From Salvelinus alpinus (lineage: Eukaryota > Chordata > Actinopteri > Salmoniformes > Salmonidae), in assembly GCF_045679555.1 (NCBI RefSeq), contig NC_092098.1:21482038-21546037 (forward strand): DNA of 64,000 nucleotides, given 5' to 3'. How positions within the stretch are numbered: the stretch's first letter is position 1; every line of letters begins with the position of its first letter. A program made the position numbers and the translations under genes. The notes below the pieces were generated by a model. It saw only the letters and a program-made list of their open reading frames with translations. It was not told the DNA's origin and did not search any database. Positions 20,519 to 64,000 of the stretch are shown piece by piece.

Positions 20519-22070
20519 TTTCCACATTTTGTTATATTACAGCCTTATTCTAAAATGTGTTATAGTTTTTTCCCCCTCATCAATCTACACACAATACCCC
20601 ATGATGACAAAGCAGAAACAGGTTTTTAGAAATGTGTATTTAACCTTTATTTAACTTTATTTAAAATATCACATTTACATAAGTATTCATACCCTTTACT
20701 CATTACTTTGTTGAAGCACCTTTGGCAGCGATTACAGCCTTGAGTCTTGTTGGGTATGACGCTACAACCTTGGCTTGGCACACCTGTATTTGGGGAGTTT
20801 CTCCCATTCTTCTCTGCAGATTCTCTCAAGCTCTGTCAGGTTTGATGGGGAGCGTCGCTGCACAGCTATTTTCAGGTCTCTCCAAAGATGTTCGATCGGG
20901 TTCAAGTCCAGGCTCTGACTAGGCCAATCAAGGACATTCAGAGACTTGTCCCGAAGCCACTCCTGCGTTGTCTTGGCTGCGTGCTTAGGGTCGTTGTCCT
21001 TTTAGAAGGTGAACCATCGCCCCAGTCGGAGGACCTGAGCCCTCTGGAGCAGGTTTTCATCAAGGATCTCTGTACTTTGCTCCATTCATCTTTCCCTCGA
21101 TTCCGACTAGTCTTCCAGTCCCTGCCACTGAAAAACATCCTCACAGCATGATGCTGCCACCACCATGCTTCACCGTAGGGATGGTGCCAGGTTTCCTCCA
21201 GACGTGATGCTTGGCGTTCAGGCCAAAGAGTTCTTGTTTTACACTAGACCAGAGAATCTTGTTTCTCATGGTCTGAGAGTCCTTTAGGTGCCTTTTGGTA
21301 AACTCCAAGCGGGCTGTCATGTGCCTTTCACTGAGGAGTGGCGTCCGTCTGGCCACTCTACCATAAAGGCCTGATCGGTGGAGTGCTGCAGAGATAGTTG
21401 TTCTTCTGGAAGGGTCTCCAATCTCCACAGAGGAACTCTGGAGCTCTGTCAGAGTGACCATCGGGTTCTTGGTCACCTCCTTGGCGCTGGCCCTTCTCCG
21501 ATTGCTCAGTTTGGCCCGGCGACCAGCTCTAGGAAGAGTCTTGGTGGTTCCAAACTTATTCCATTTAAGAATGATGGAGGCCACTGTGTTCTTGGGGACC
21601 TTCAATGCTGCCGAAATTTGTTGGTACCCTTCCCCAGATCTGTGCCTCGACACAATCTAGTCTCGGAGCTGTACGGATAATTCCTTCGACCTCATTGCTT
21701 GGTTTTTGCTCTGACATGCACTGTCAACTGTGGGACCTCATATAGACAGGTGTGTGCCGTTCCAAATCATGTCCAATCAATTGATTTTACCACAGGTGGA
21801 CTCCAATCAAGTTGTAGAATCATCAAGGATGATCAATGGAAACAGGATGCACCTGAACTCAATTTCAAGTCTCATAGCAAAGGGTCTGAATACTAATATA
21901 AATAAGGTATTTGTTTTTTATTTTTAAAAGCCTGTTTTCGCTTTGTCATTATGGGGAATTGTGTGTAGATTGGTAATGAAAAATAAATATTTAATCCATT
22001 TTAGAATAAGGTTGTAATGTCACAAAATGTGGAAAAGGTCAAGGGGTCTGAATACTTCCCGAATGTACTG
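20519..22070 (-). mobile_element. Decayed Tc1-like element, minus strand
   Basis: Same family as the 16.1-17.3 kb copy, in reverse orientation. The right-hand terminus is complete (ends 'cttcccgaatgtactg' before TA); the left terminus is shortened. A 170-codon open frame (21141-21653) starts MSRHRSGEGYQQISAALKVP and runs through the DNA-binding domain to [20 protein letters not shown], but the first catalytic Asp motif WSDETK has become WSSVKQ, so it is catalytically dead. Confidence 0.92.
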
Positions 22071-23867
22071 TACTTCTTACTTACTTATTACAGTCTTTTT
22101 GGCAGTAGATGACTGAAAATGGCACCGTCTTGATATCATGTCATCCTTTTTGTTAAATATTTCAAACTGTGTTTTGTGTTTTACCCTTACCATTTCTTGT
22201 TACACGTGTGTATTCTACTGTTTAGTAAGCCGTGTGACATGAACATGCCAAAATATCTACGTTTGTGGCAAAGCAGTTGTGATTTAATTCAATAAGTCTG
22301 CTGTGGGCTTTGCTTGGTTAGAACAAAATGAAGAAGCCAGATCTCTGTTTCAGCCCTCACACTGCCTTAGGATGAGGATGCAGGTCTCCTATACCCTATA
22401 GAATTCTTGTCTTTCTTGTATCTCACTGTATGGTGATGTATATGTGACACAGGTCTTAACTGATGGATATAATGCAATTTGCAACATAAGAAGACCATAA
22501 TACTCTAAGAATATTAGATTTAGCTAGTTACTTTATTTTACGCACAATACATTTACATGGTTAATTAATTGTTCTGTTTAACTTCTACCAAATAATGGCA
22601 CAGACACTTAATTCAAACTTAAACTGAGGCCTTGCTTTCGTTTCTGCCCAATTGGTGCCTCATTTATAAAATGTTATATAATTAAACAATTTATTTTTGT
22701 ATACAATTAAAACACTTATGCTGCTGATGTTGGCATACACAAATCATCATGAACAACAATTTGTTTGTTTTACATTATGGGCATTGAATATGGAGTTTTA
22801 GCATCAGGAGGATGTGTTGAATGGTACATAGTCAGCAAAAACGTTGGAGATTCAAACCATTACTGGAACGTACTATGTTTTACGTGTCCCTCTGCATCTA
22901 AGATCTTTAAAACATCTATACAAACAAATGCTGCATAATGACTGTTAGTATTTTCTGTTGTTATTAATACTGTGAAAATTAAATAAATACTTTTTATCAA
23001 AAGACTTGTGGTCATTGTTGAGAGGGTGCACATACAATATGTGGCTATTAAATCTTGAAATGGCAGTTTGAGATGGTTTTTAAATATCAGACAATGTTGA
23101 AGACAAAGGTTAATGCAGACCGCCTCCAAAACCACTGCTTGACTGATTCCAAGGCTTGGCTAGAATCATTTGTCCAGCCCTTTGGGAATCCAAGCACAGC
23201 CACAGTTTATTTTCCCAAGGATGATTAAATAGAGCAGTAGCACAGCATCCTACCATGCAACAGAACAGTTTGAAGGTAGTTTTAATAAAGTCAAAGTAAA
23301 CATTTCTTCAACACCAGACAGCAGCAACAATTACACATGCAAGTACGGTTGTAATGCTTCATTTTGTCTACTACTGTCATGGTTACATTTCTGTTTCACT
23401 GTAGAGAATTCTTAAAACCTTTGAGGCATATTAATGGGAAGCAGTGTAGTGTGTACGGTGAAAGTAGTCTACATTCTACTTGATCACACCACTATAATTA
23501 TGCAACTTTTGAGTGAATCAGAATAGGCTACACACACCTTCAAGATCACATTTTGATGTTGCTTGGGCAAGAAATTTGGTTTAATATAACAAAATATTTT
23601 CTGTTCTTTATATTGTGTCGATATACATTTGTTTATGTTTATGTATTTAGAATATTACAATGTAATTCGAGATAAATCTCTTTAGGTTCAACACATTTAA
23701 TTTACTGTTTCTACTGAGTGTAGAGGGTGTGGTCTGACCACTATGACTAGACAAGGTCTGACTATGACTAGACAATGTCTGACTCTGACCACTATGACTA
23801 GACAATGTCTGCTGACTCACCCAAAGATCTTCTTTGTCCTCAATTGGAAGACTCTCTCTAATCATTT
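22071..23867. other. Intergenic, nothing recognised
   Basis: I searched here for the chrne M4 exon (pattern W-x-x-x-G-x-x-x-D-x-x-x-F-W) and saw none. There is a small local repeat at 23735-23810, where 'actatgactagacaatgtctg' recurs three times in part. Confidence 0.45.
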
Positions 23868-24075
23868 TAAATGTAACCTTTATTTAACTAGGCAAGTCAG
23901 TTAAGAACAAATTCTTATTTACAATGACAGCTTACACCAGACAACACTGGGCCAATTGTGCGCTGCCATATGGGACTCCCAATCACAGTGATGCAGCCTG
24001 GATTTGAACCAGGGACTGCAGTGACACCTCTGGCTCTGAGATGCAGTGCCTTAGACCACTGCACCACTCAGGAAC
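23868..24075 (-). repeat. tRNA-derived SINE, minus strand
   Basis: On the minus strand a head with GAGTGGTGCAGTGGTCTAAG (A box) and GGTTCAAATCC (B box) is followed by the body with CGCACAATTGGCCC and the 3' end GCCTAGTTAAATAAAGGTTA. The copy is nearly full length. Confidence 0.88.
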
Positions 24076-24411
24076 TATGTGCTCCCAACATTCCTCTGGT
24101 TTGGCTTCTGGACCAAAGCCCCGGTTGAGACATGTCCCTTTTGTCTCAGTTCAACAGTACTCATTCATTTTGTGTGAATGAGGAGGAGGAATGTCTTGAG
24201 CCAGTAAAAACAGATCTGGCATATCACCTGTTTTGCAGCTGGTTACACTTCAAATAAAGTAATCTCTTCTATTGAGAAAATCTCAAGCAACAAAGACGAA
24301 GATGTTTAATAATTAAAAACCAATGAAAATCATATAATCCGGACCAAACTCTTATAATTTAGTTGTTGATTGTTAGTTCTCAATTTTTTTATTTGAATTT
24401 TAATAGAAGAA

Positions 24412-24573
24412 ATGGTTCGATTCCAGCCTGTATCACAACTGGCCGTAATTGGGAGTCCCATAGTGCGGCGCACAATTGGCCCAACGTCCTCCGGATTTGG
24501 CCGGTGTAGGTCTTCATTGTAAATAAGAATTTGTTCTTAATAACTGACTTGCCTAGTTAAATAAAGGTTAACT
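24412..24573 (+). repeat. SINE 3' portion
   Basis: Begins in the B box (GGTTCGATTCC) and continues through 'gcgcacaattggcccaac' to 'gcctagttaaataaaggtta'. The tRNA head upstream is missing, so it is a 5'-truncated copy of the same family as 31097-31330. Confidence 0.85.
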
Positions 24574-26750
24574 ACTGTTGTGCTGCTGACGGTACAATCT
24601 GTCTTCAACTGGAGTGCTGCTGCCTGCTACGTCAGGCACTATGCGACATTTTTTTTTACAATGGAATAGCTAGGTAATGTGAAAGAAAAATGTATACGTT
24701 GTTGATACATTGATGCAATGTTTACCTGGACAAGTCATCGCGCACTACTGTATCAGACTATTTGTGCTTCTGTAGCGGATATTCTCGGTGAATGATTTCA
24801 GGAATATAGCCTACCATGCAGCCGGAAGGAACATTTACATGTGCATGGTTTAGAGTAAGTACTGTATCCCTTTCCTTCTCTCTTTTTACGTCAAAACTAC
24901 TGATAAATCTTCTAGGGCGAAGGGACTAGGAAGAAAAACGAAGATATTTTTACTCACGGATATGGAATTTGACCCTCGTCTTCCTGATCTTTTCTATGTG
25001 ATGCTTTAGTAAGTAACTACGCCTCTACTAAAATGAATCTCCTCTGTGATTCTATACCACTATAAAGGGAACTATCGTGATTTAGAAATAGTTTAAAACA
25101 GCACGGATGCAGAATACTAATAAGGCCTATGCGACATTTCAACTGGATACTTTATTATAGTTTCACATTGCCAATTCTGTCTGCTCCTTCGTTCTCCAAC
25201 CTGGTATCATACACTAGACGTAATATAGTAAATGAAAAATGATCGGCCACTCATTAGTATAATATGTTATGTTTGGTATGGTTACATAAGACCAAAGGTT
25301 ACTTAAAGGAGTAGTTCACTATTTTACAACTTGATGTTAAATGGTTCCTCACTCTAAAAGTAGTCTATGGGCCAGGGGAAACTGTCATCCACGGTTCAGT
25401 TGTCTTTAAACAGCCACTACAAACTTCAGCTAACTTTAGCCACCACAAGTTAATCAATTGAAGTGATGTGGGTATGTGAGTCAAATCACCTTTAGTAATA
25501 TAAAACTAAATATAGAGTTGATTTCAGGTGTTTTGGACATTCTTAATTTTTTAAATAAACATGCTCACATGCCCCCATCACTTCCATTGATTGTTAGCTT
25601 GTGGTGGCTAAGGTTAGCTGAAGTTTGTAGTGGCTGTTTTAAAGAACTGTACTGTGCAATCTACTCTCTCGGCCCATAGACTACTTTCAGGGTGAGGAAC
25701 CCTCTAACATCAGTTTTCCTTAAGGAGGGTGATTGGGTGGGTGTATAACATGAATATCTAGCAACCCAAAGGTTGCGTGTTCAAATCTCATCACAGACAA
25801 CTTTAGCATTTTAAATAATTAGCAGCTTTGCAACTACTTACTACTTTTTAGCTACTTTGCAACTACTTAGCATGTCAGCTAATCTTAACCCTTTAACTAA
25901 CTCCTAACATATTGTTAATTCATGTCATACGAATTGTAATTTGTAACATTATATACGGTGTCCACCCACTCTGCCCAGAGTTGGTGAAAATGTGCTTTGG
26001 TGATGACATTTCACTTCCTTATGCTATTAAATACATTTTACCAAGACAAATATGGTTCTGAATCTTTCAGTGGAGTTTTCTCCAACATATCACATTATAT
26101 AGAAAAGTCAGATTTCATAACCTAATACATCCGATAATTAGCACCGAGTTCTATTGAAAGAGCGGTGGAGTTCTCTCGCCGAAACTTATGAGGATTTAAC
26201 ATTTTGTGGTCATCGTCATCCAAGTTGTTCCGCGGGTCGCAAATAGCATAATTAGCATGACACGAGCTGAATTAAATGTTAAAAGGCTCCGTTGACATTT
26301 CACAGAGATACGCTTGTTTTTGTAAGAAGTCTTTGAAAAAGAACAGAAACTTTGCATTAATATGAACTGGGTATACTAAAATATCAAAATACATGTTATA
26401 TCACAATCTATATCTATCTTACCTCTATTGATTTATGTCATCCTGATTTGAGAAGAAAGATGTTGAGTTCAATGGTGAGCCTGTCAGGTAACCTTAATTC
26501 TCGGACAGCATCCAGCCTAGATGATGCGATACTATTTCTCAGATTTTTGCCACTTTGTCTCTGGTCTCCTTTGAGTTTAGTCGCCCTATTGTTGACAATC
26601 CTACAAGGGTAAAAACGGCAATAAGTTTTGAATGGATTGTGATAGAGACATGAGGTTTGGACCATTGGTTTCTTAGACCATTATCTACACAATTAACATA
26701 TTATTTCACTCATTGATCAAAATATGTGTTTTTGATTGGACACCTTATGT
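24574..26750. other. Intergenic upstream of pld2, nothing certain
   Basis: No exon with homology. 'ttagctactttgcaactact' is locally duplicated near 25845-25875. A non-coding 5' exon or promoter of pld2 could lie here or nearer the gene, but nothing in the sequence allows a firm call. Confidence 0.4.
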
Positions 26751-26754
26751 CAGG

Positions 26755-27085
26755 GATTATCAACTAGATTCAGCTGCGGGCAGTTTCTTTTTTCTTGAGC
26801 AGATGGTCAGAGGCCAGAACATAATTACAAATAATTTGTAGAATGCAAATTGACCGCAAGAAGCCTAAACAGATATAATATTTGACAGAAACATAATAAT
26901 TTCAAACCTTGCTTACATTTATATACGATCACATATGCCTCTTTATTATACGTGGCAATACTTGGAACAGATTTCCAAACTTAAAATCATTAGGAGCTGA
27001 TTTCCTGGTGTTTTCACAGTCTTATGTCCAACAATAAAAAATCTCAGAAAACTTGGGGGGCTCTGGTCCGCCAGTTGGGGAACCT
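26755..27085 (+). repeat. Dispersed repeat, copy at 26.8 kb
   Basis: Homologous to 15126-15430 over most of its length ('gggattatcaactagattca' versus 'gggatcatcaactagattca'). It ends near 'ggtccgccagttggggaacc', whose reverse complement matches the start of 62050-62230 ('ggttccccaattggtgg'). Confidence 0.75.
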
Positions 27086-28533
27086 GCCCTATATCATACA
27101 AAATGTATGATGGAAATCCACAAATTAATACATACCATACGAAACGTAACATATACTAATTTGAATGTCCTTGATTTTCATTTACTATGTTACGTCTACC
27201 CCTGAGTCCCACTCACATGCCAATATGTTCTGTTTTTTCTAGAGCGCTTTGGAACTTATATTTAACTGCAGGGGGAATGGGTGGAGGCTATGGAAAATAG
27301 AATGATGGCTTCAGTGGGGAAATCTATAGTAGGCAATAGGCCTATCATTTTGTCATTTGAATGACTGACTGGCTAGACAGTAGATATTTTCTAGAGAATG
27401 TTGAATATGGTGTAATAAATTAAGCAAATGCTGTAAATGCTTTTTTGTTCTGCAATTGCCATTTATCCATAGATGACAAGATGATACCTAGAGAAAGCAA
27501 TAAAGTGAACTTTGGGATTGTAATTTGCTGTGCTGTGTCCAGTGTGCACACTTAATAACAGTCCTCCCCTCATGTTTTGGTGTGTTGACCCATCCACAGT
27601 TCAGAAATGTTTCCCTCCAAATGAAAACAACTAATGTTTCTTTATCCATGACTCAGAATAAGCCTACAGCACAAACTCACCCGTGGGTATAGATTTACAC
27701 TGGGAATTAGGAACCACTGTAGGGTCCCCTAGTGACAGTCCGTATGGTGAGCTTGTAAAGCTTACTAGAATCTGTCCTGCATTACAGCAAAGACAATGTA
27801 GATAAAGTACCAAGACCACTGTCAGAGCTAGGCTGATACTCTGTATAGTAAGAGACGTGGAGACAGTGATGCACATTTTGTCAATGCATCGCTTTCTCTC
27901 TCTCGATTTTGTTTCACCTTGAACTTGGTTGCCCTGGAAACAAATCTACTCATCCAATCAGATCCCTCTTCCCACACGCATTTGCACACACCCTTCTCTC
28001 TCATTGTGTGTGCTCCCTCCCAGACTTCTTATGTGTCACACCGCTGATGATACAACCAGGTAAACACCACCAACACATTATTGTACTTTTTGATGCTGTT
28101 ATCATGTCATTTGTTCCTCTTCAGATGGTGTGGTGTTGTGTTATCTGGTTCACTGCAGTGTCTGAGGCACTTGAGAAGTCCCAGGATTATATTTAGACAC
28201 ACGTGAAGCCCCAGTCTCTCCTAGTTCATAGATCAGTTCTCCCCACTATTTATAGTCATCTGTGTTAGGTGGCCTTTAATGTAATGTACTTCATAGATAA
28301 CGTGTCTGAAAAAATGATCTCGGCCTTATTGACACAGGCCTGCAATTAGTCTGAATGACTGTCATTGCATTGTACAGTTCCACTATTGTCAAGTATTTTC
28401 TATGTAATACAGTAAATTCAGCTAGATTAAAGTTTTTTCTGGATATTATAGCGAGATGTTTGAAAGATTATGGTGATGGAATGTGATTAATATTTAGTGC
28501 AATTTTTCTGTGTGATGAAAGGGATAGAGCACA
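27086..28533. promoter_or_regulatory. pld2 upstream region (undefined promoter)
   Basis: This must hold at least part of the pld2 5' UTR. A possible non-coding exon is 28024-28059, flanked by CTCCCAG and GTAAAC, but there is no transcript evidence. No CpG-rich island is obvious. Confidence 0.3.
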
Positions 28534-61761
<33,228 letters not shown>

Positions 61762-61900
61762 GAGTACCAGGCTACCAGCCACAAGAGCCAGGATGACACT
61801 GAAATATCCCAGTACAGCAGGGGAGAGATTTATAGATTTTATCACCTTTGCCAGATACCACTCCATTATTAATAAAAAGATTGGAACAAATGTATTCTAA
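61762..61900 (+). terminator. pld2 3' UTR with poly(A) signal
   Basis: The first AATAAA after the stop is at 61871-61876, 110 nt downstream. Cleavage would be expected shortly after it. Confidence 0.75.
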
Positions 61901-62049
61901 ACTGACCTAGCTAAAAAACACTAACTGATGTGTCTACGAAGAATGCAATTAGATGCAAGATTTTTACATAGCTGTTGATACAGAGTGGATTTTAACTCTG
62001 TTAAAACAGTCAAACATTTCAAAACAAACCAGATGATAATGTATCCCAG

Positions 62050-62230
62050 GGTTCCCCAATTGGTGGCCCACAGGTAATTTTATTTGGGCCCCCCATGTTT
62101 TCTGAGCAAATAAATAAATAAAATATATTTTTGGGGGACACACAAAAGACTGTAAAAACACCAGCAAATCAGCTCCAAGCGATTTTAATTTTGGAAATCT
62201 GTTCCAAGGTATTCCCACGCATAATGGAGA
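62050..62230 (-). repeat. Dispersed repeat, third copy
   Basis: In reverse complement it matches 26900-27085 and 15300-15430: 'ttggaacagatttccaaa', 'aggagctgatt' and 'tttgctcagaaaacatgggg'-like blocks. Confidence 0.7.
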
Positions 62231-62236
62231 GATATC

Positions 62237-62405
62237 CACAGTGTAAAAAACATTAGGAACACCTGCTCTTTCCATGACAGACTGACCAGGTGAAAGCTAT
62301 GATCCCTTATTGATGTCACCTGTTAAATACACTTCAATTAGTGTAGATGAAGGGGAGGAGACAGGTTAATGGAGGATTTTTAAGCCTTGAGACAATTGAG
62401 ACATA

Positions 62406-62445
<40 letters not shown>

Positions 62446-62774
62446 CATTCCGAGGGTGAATGGGCAACTGCCTTTGAACGGGGTATGATAGGGGCCAGGC
62501 GCACCGGTTTGAGTGTGTCAAGAACAGCAACGCTGCTGGTTTTTTGATGCTCAACAGTTTCCTGTGTGTATCAAGAATGGCCCACCACCCAAAGGTCATC
62601 CAGCCAACTTGACACAACTGGGAAGCATTGGAGACAACATGGCCCAGCATCCCTGTGGAACACTTTCGACACCTTGTAGAGTCCATGCCCTGATGAATTT
62701 AGGCTTTTCTGAGGGGCAAAAGGGGGTGCAACTCAATATTGGGAATGTGTTCCTAATGTTTTGTGCATTCAGTG
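62237..62774. mobile_element. Tc1-type miniature element, copy 2
   Basis: Shares both termini and most of the interior with 47691-48096; the left end has lost several bases (CAGTGTAAAAAACATTAGGA). It retains additional transposon sequence at 62580-62700 that copy 1 lacks, so it is a less deleted relative. It contains a TG microsatellite at about 62409-62443. Confidence 0.88.
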
Positions 62775-64000
62775 TATGTGATTGTATACAAATGTAGGCA
62801 AGGTTTAAAATGATTATGTCTAATGTTTTATCTGTTTGGGCATCTTGTGGTCAATTTGCTGTCTACAAATTATTTTTAATTATGTTCCAAGTGACTTTGA
62901 GACATGGCTATTTGAAGGATTACCACTGTTTTAATGTCACATGTACATTTTTATAATGTTGGATCATTGCCACACTCAACTGACCAAATTTGTTTGTTAA
63001 TGTAATACTGAACCTGAGTATTTCCTTTTTTAAAGGTCTTAGGTACGAGTTTGCCAATATAGAACATAACAGGAACAGAATGCCACTGTATGAGAGGCAG
63101 GAGGAGGAATGGAGATCAGAAGTCAAGAGTCTCAGATGATTTAGGAACATTGCGTACATTTATTGTTGCAAGGTTGTGGGTGGATAGCTCCTCTCTGTCT
63201 CTCTCAGCCTCTCCCTCTTTCTCTCTCTGCCTCTCGCTTCCACTCTCCATGCAGTGCCAGCAAATCTGTCAGAACATTTGTGGTTGTTATGGTGACGGTT
63301 ATAAAGAGCTGACTAGATTGTGGCTGAAAGAGGAAAGGACAGATGAGCGATAGACTGAATCAGACAGAGGTATATGAAAAAATGGAAGACGAGGTGGCCT
63401 AGCAAATTCTGTAAAAGGAGGGTCATTGGATTTGCAAGATAGGCAATGACAAAAGAGGAAGACAAAGGACCATATGAGGGGCACAGGGCGAATAGAGAGG
63501 AATGAGAAAAAGATATTCAGGGGGTGCTCCTGGCGTGCTTTAATTGTTGCGTCTTTTTGCCGTTACCATGGCAACCAAGTGAATTATTGTTACTAACTTA
63601 CCCTGTTGTCAGTGGTCCAGAACATTCCACTACATTTTGAAAAAGGGGAGCAAAGAAAAAAATGTTTTTGTAAAGCACAGTTTCTAATCTTGGATGGGAT
63701 GAGTAATTTTTTGACAGTTTTGATCAAGGAAAAGGTGACTAACTGAAATAGTAACATTTATTTAGTGATACTGCTTCTACCACCACCACTACTACAGGTG
63801 CTTTTAGCAACTCGGGTGTGTTTACATACACTAGCGTTGCTTTCAATTGTATTGGGTTGCACAAAAACAATTGGTGGGAAGCCAGAAGTTAAATACAATT
63901 CCATTTCAACTTAGTGTGGATATATGTAGGATAGTTGGTAATTATTTCAGGGGGAAATTGAGACAAAATATCTAAAGTATTGTATTATTAAACAGACTTT
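62775..64000. other. 3' flank, nothing recognised
   Basis: No exon or definable repeat. A TCTCTC-rich low-complexity tract lies at 63190-63250. Confidence 0.4.

Noticed and set aside
27664-27876. Minus-strand frame resembling a signal peptide (LALTVVLVLYLHCLCCNAG)
   Set aside because: Could be a first exon of a small secreted protein, but there is no donor after the hydrophobic segment and no second exon nearby.
28024-28059. Candidate non-coding 5' exon of pld2 between CTCCCAG and GTAAAC
   Set aside because: Splice-like dinucleotides alone are too common; transcript evidence would be needed.
20483-28500. Search for the chrne M4 exon
   Set aside because: No stretch encoding a conserved pre-M4 Trp, a hydrophobic helix and an epsilon-type C-terminus was seen on the + strand; a diverged exon could still have been missed by eye.

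Overview
This window is vertebrate genomic DNA, almost certainly from a salmonid fish (Salmo/Oncorhynchus/Salvelinus type). The evidence is the density of salmonid-type Tc1/mariner copies (including one with Sleeping Beauty-type ends), tRNA-derived SINEs with 'gtggcgcag' A boxes, hAT miniature elements, and two split genes with GT-AG introns and teleost-like proteins. There are no operons, ribosome binding sites or CRISPR arrays.

Two host genes lie on the + strand. (1) A chrne-like gene (muscle nicotinic acetylcholine receptor epsilon subunit) occupies about 9.0-20.5 kb. Exons for the ligand-binding domain, M1-M3 and part of the cytoplasmic loop are recognisable. The signal-peptide exon, the exon after M3 and the M4 exon are not found, and there is a clear frame break in the Cys-loop exon, so it reads as a decayed copy. 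(2) A complete pld2 gene (phospholipase D2) covers 28534-61761: 23 coding exons, 971 codons, PX, PH, both HKD motifs and the C-terminal Trp-Thr, all in frame with GT-AG junctions. In human the two genes are near neighbours on 17p13.2, which supports both calls.

Everything else is intergenic or intronic sequence, mostly transposons. 0-3.2 kb: Tc1 fragment, a perfect 29-bp hairpin, a hAT miniature element. 3264-8584: a full-length, minus-strand Ty3/gypsy chromovirus of the sushi class with apparently identical 506-bp LTRs, gag, an uninterrupted pol with a C-terminal chromodomain, a self-priming primer-binding site and a G GGA AAC frameshift signal; it sits in a tandem-duplicated repeat with a 6-bp target duplication. 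10.3-14.0 kb (chrne intron): LINE fragments and a 287-bp tandem array. 16-22 kb: two decayed Tc1 elements and a duplicated repeat family. 22-28.5 kb: mostly unrecognised, with SINE pieces. pld2 intron 14 (11.9 kb): a Sleeping Beauty-like element and a three-level nest of transposons. pld2 intron 18 (8.1 kb): a long inverted-repeat pair flanking two more Tc1 elements. Intron 19: a Tc1 copy that contains a hAT miniature element. Intron 20: a 5S rRNA-like sequence. 61.8-64 kb: 3' flank with another Tc1-derived miniature element.

The most interesting object is the sushi-class retrotransposon, whose replication signals can be read directly from the sequence. The decay of chrne beside an intact pld2 is the most interesting host-gene observation. 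All calls come from reading the sequence; no search or alignment was run.
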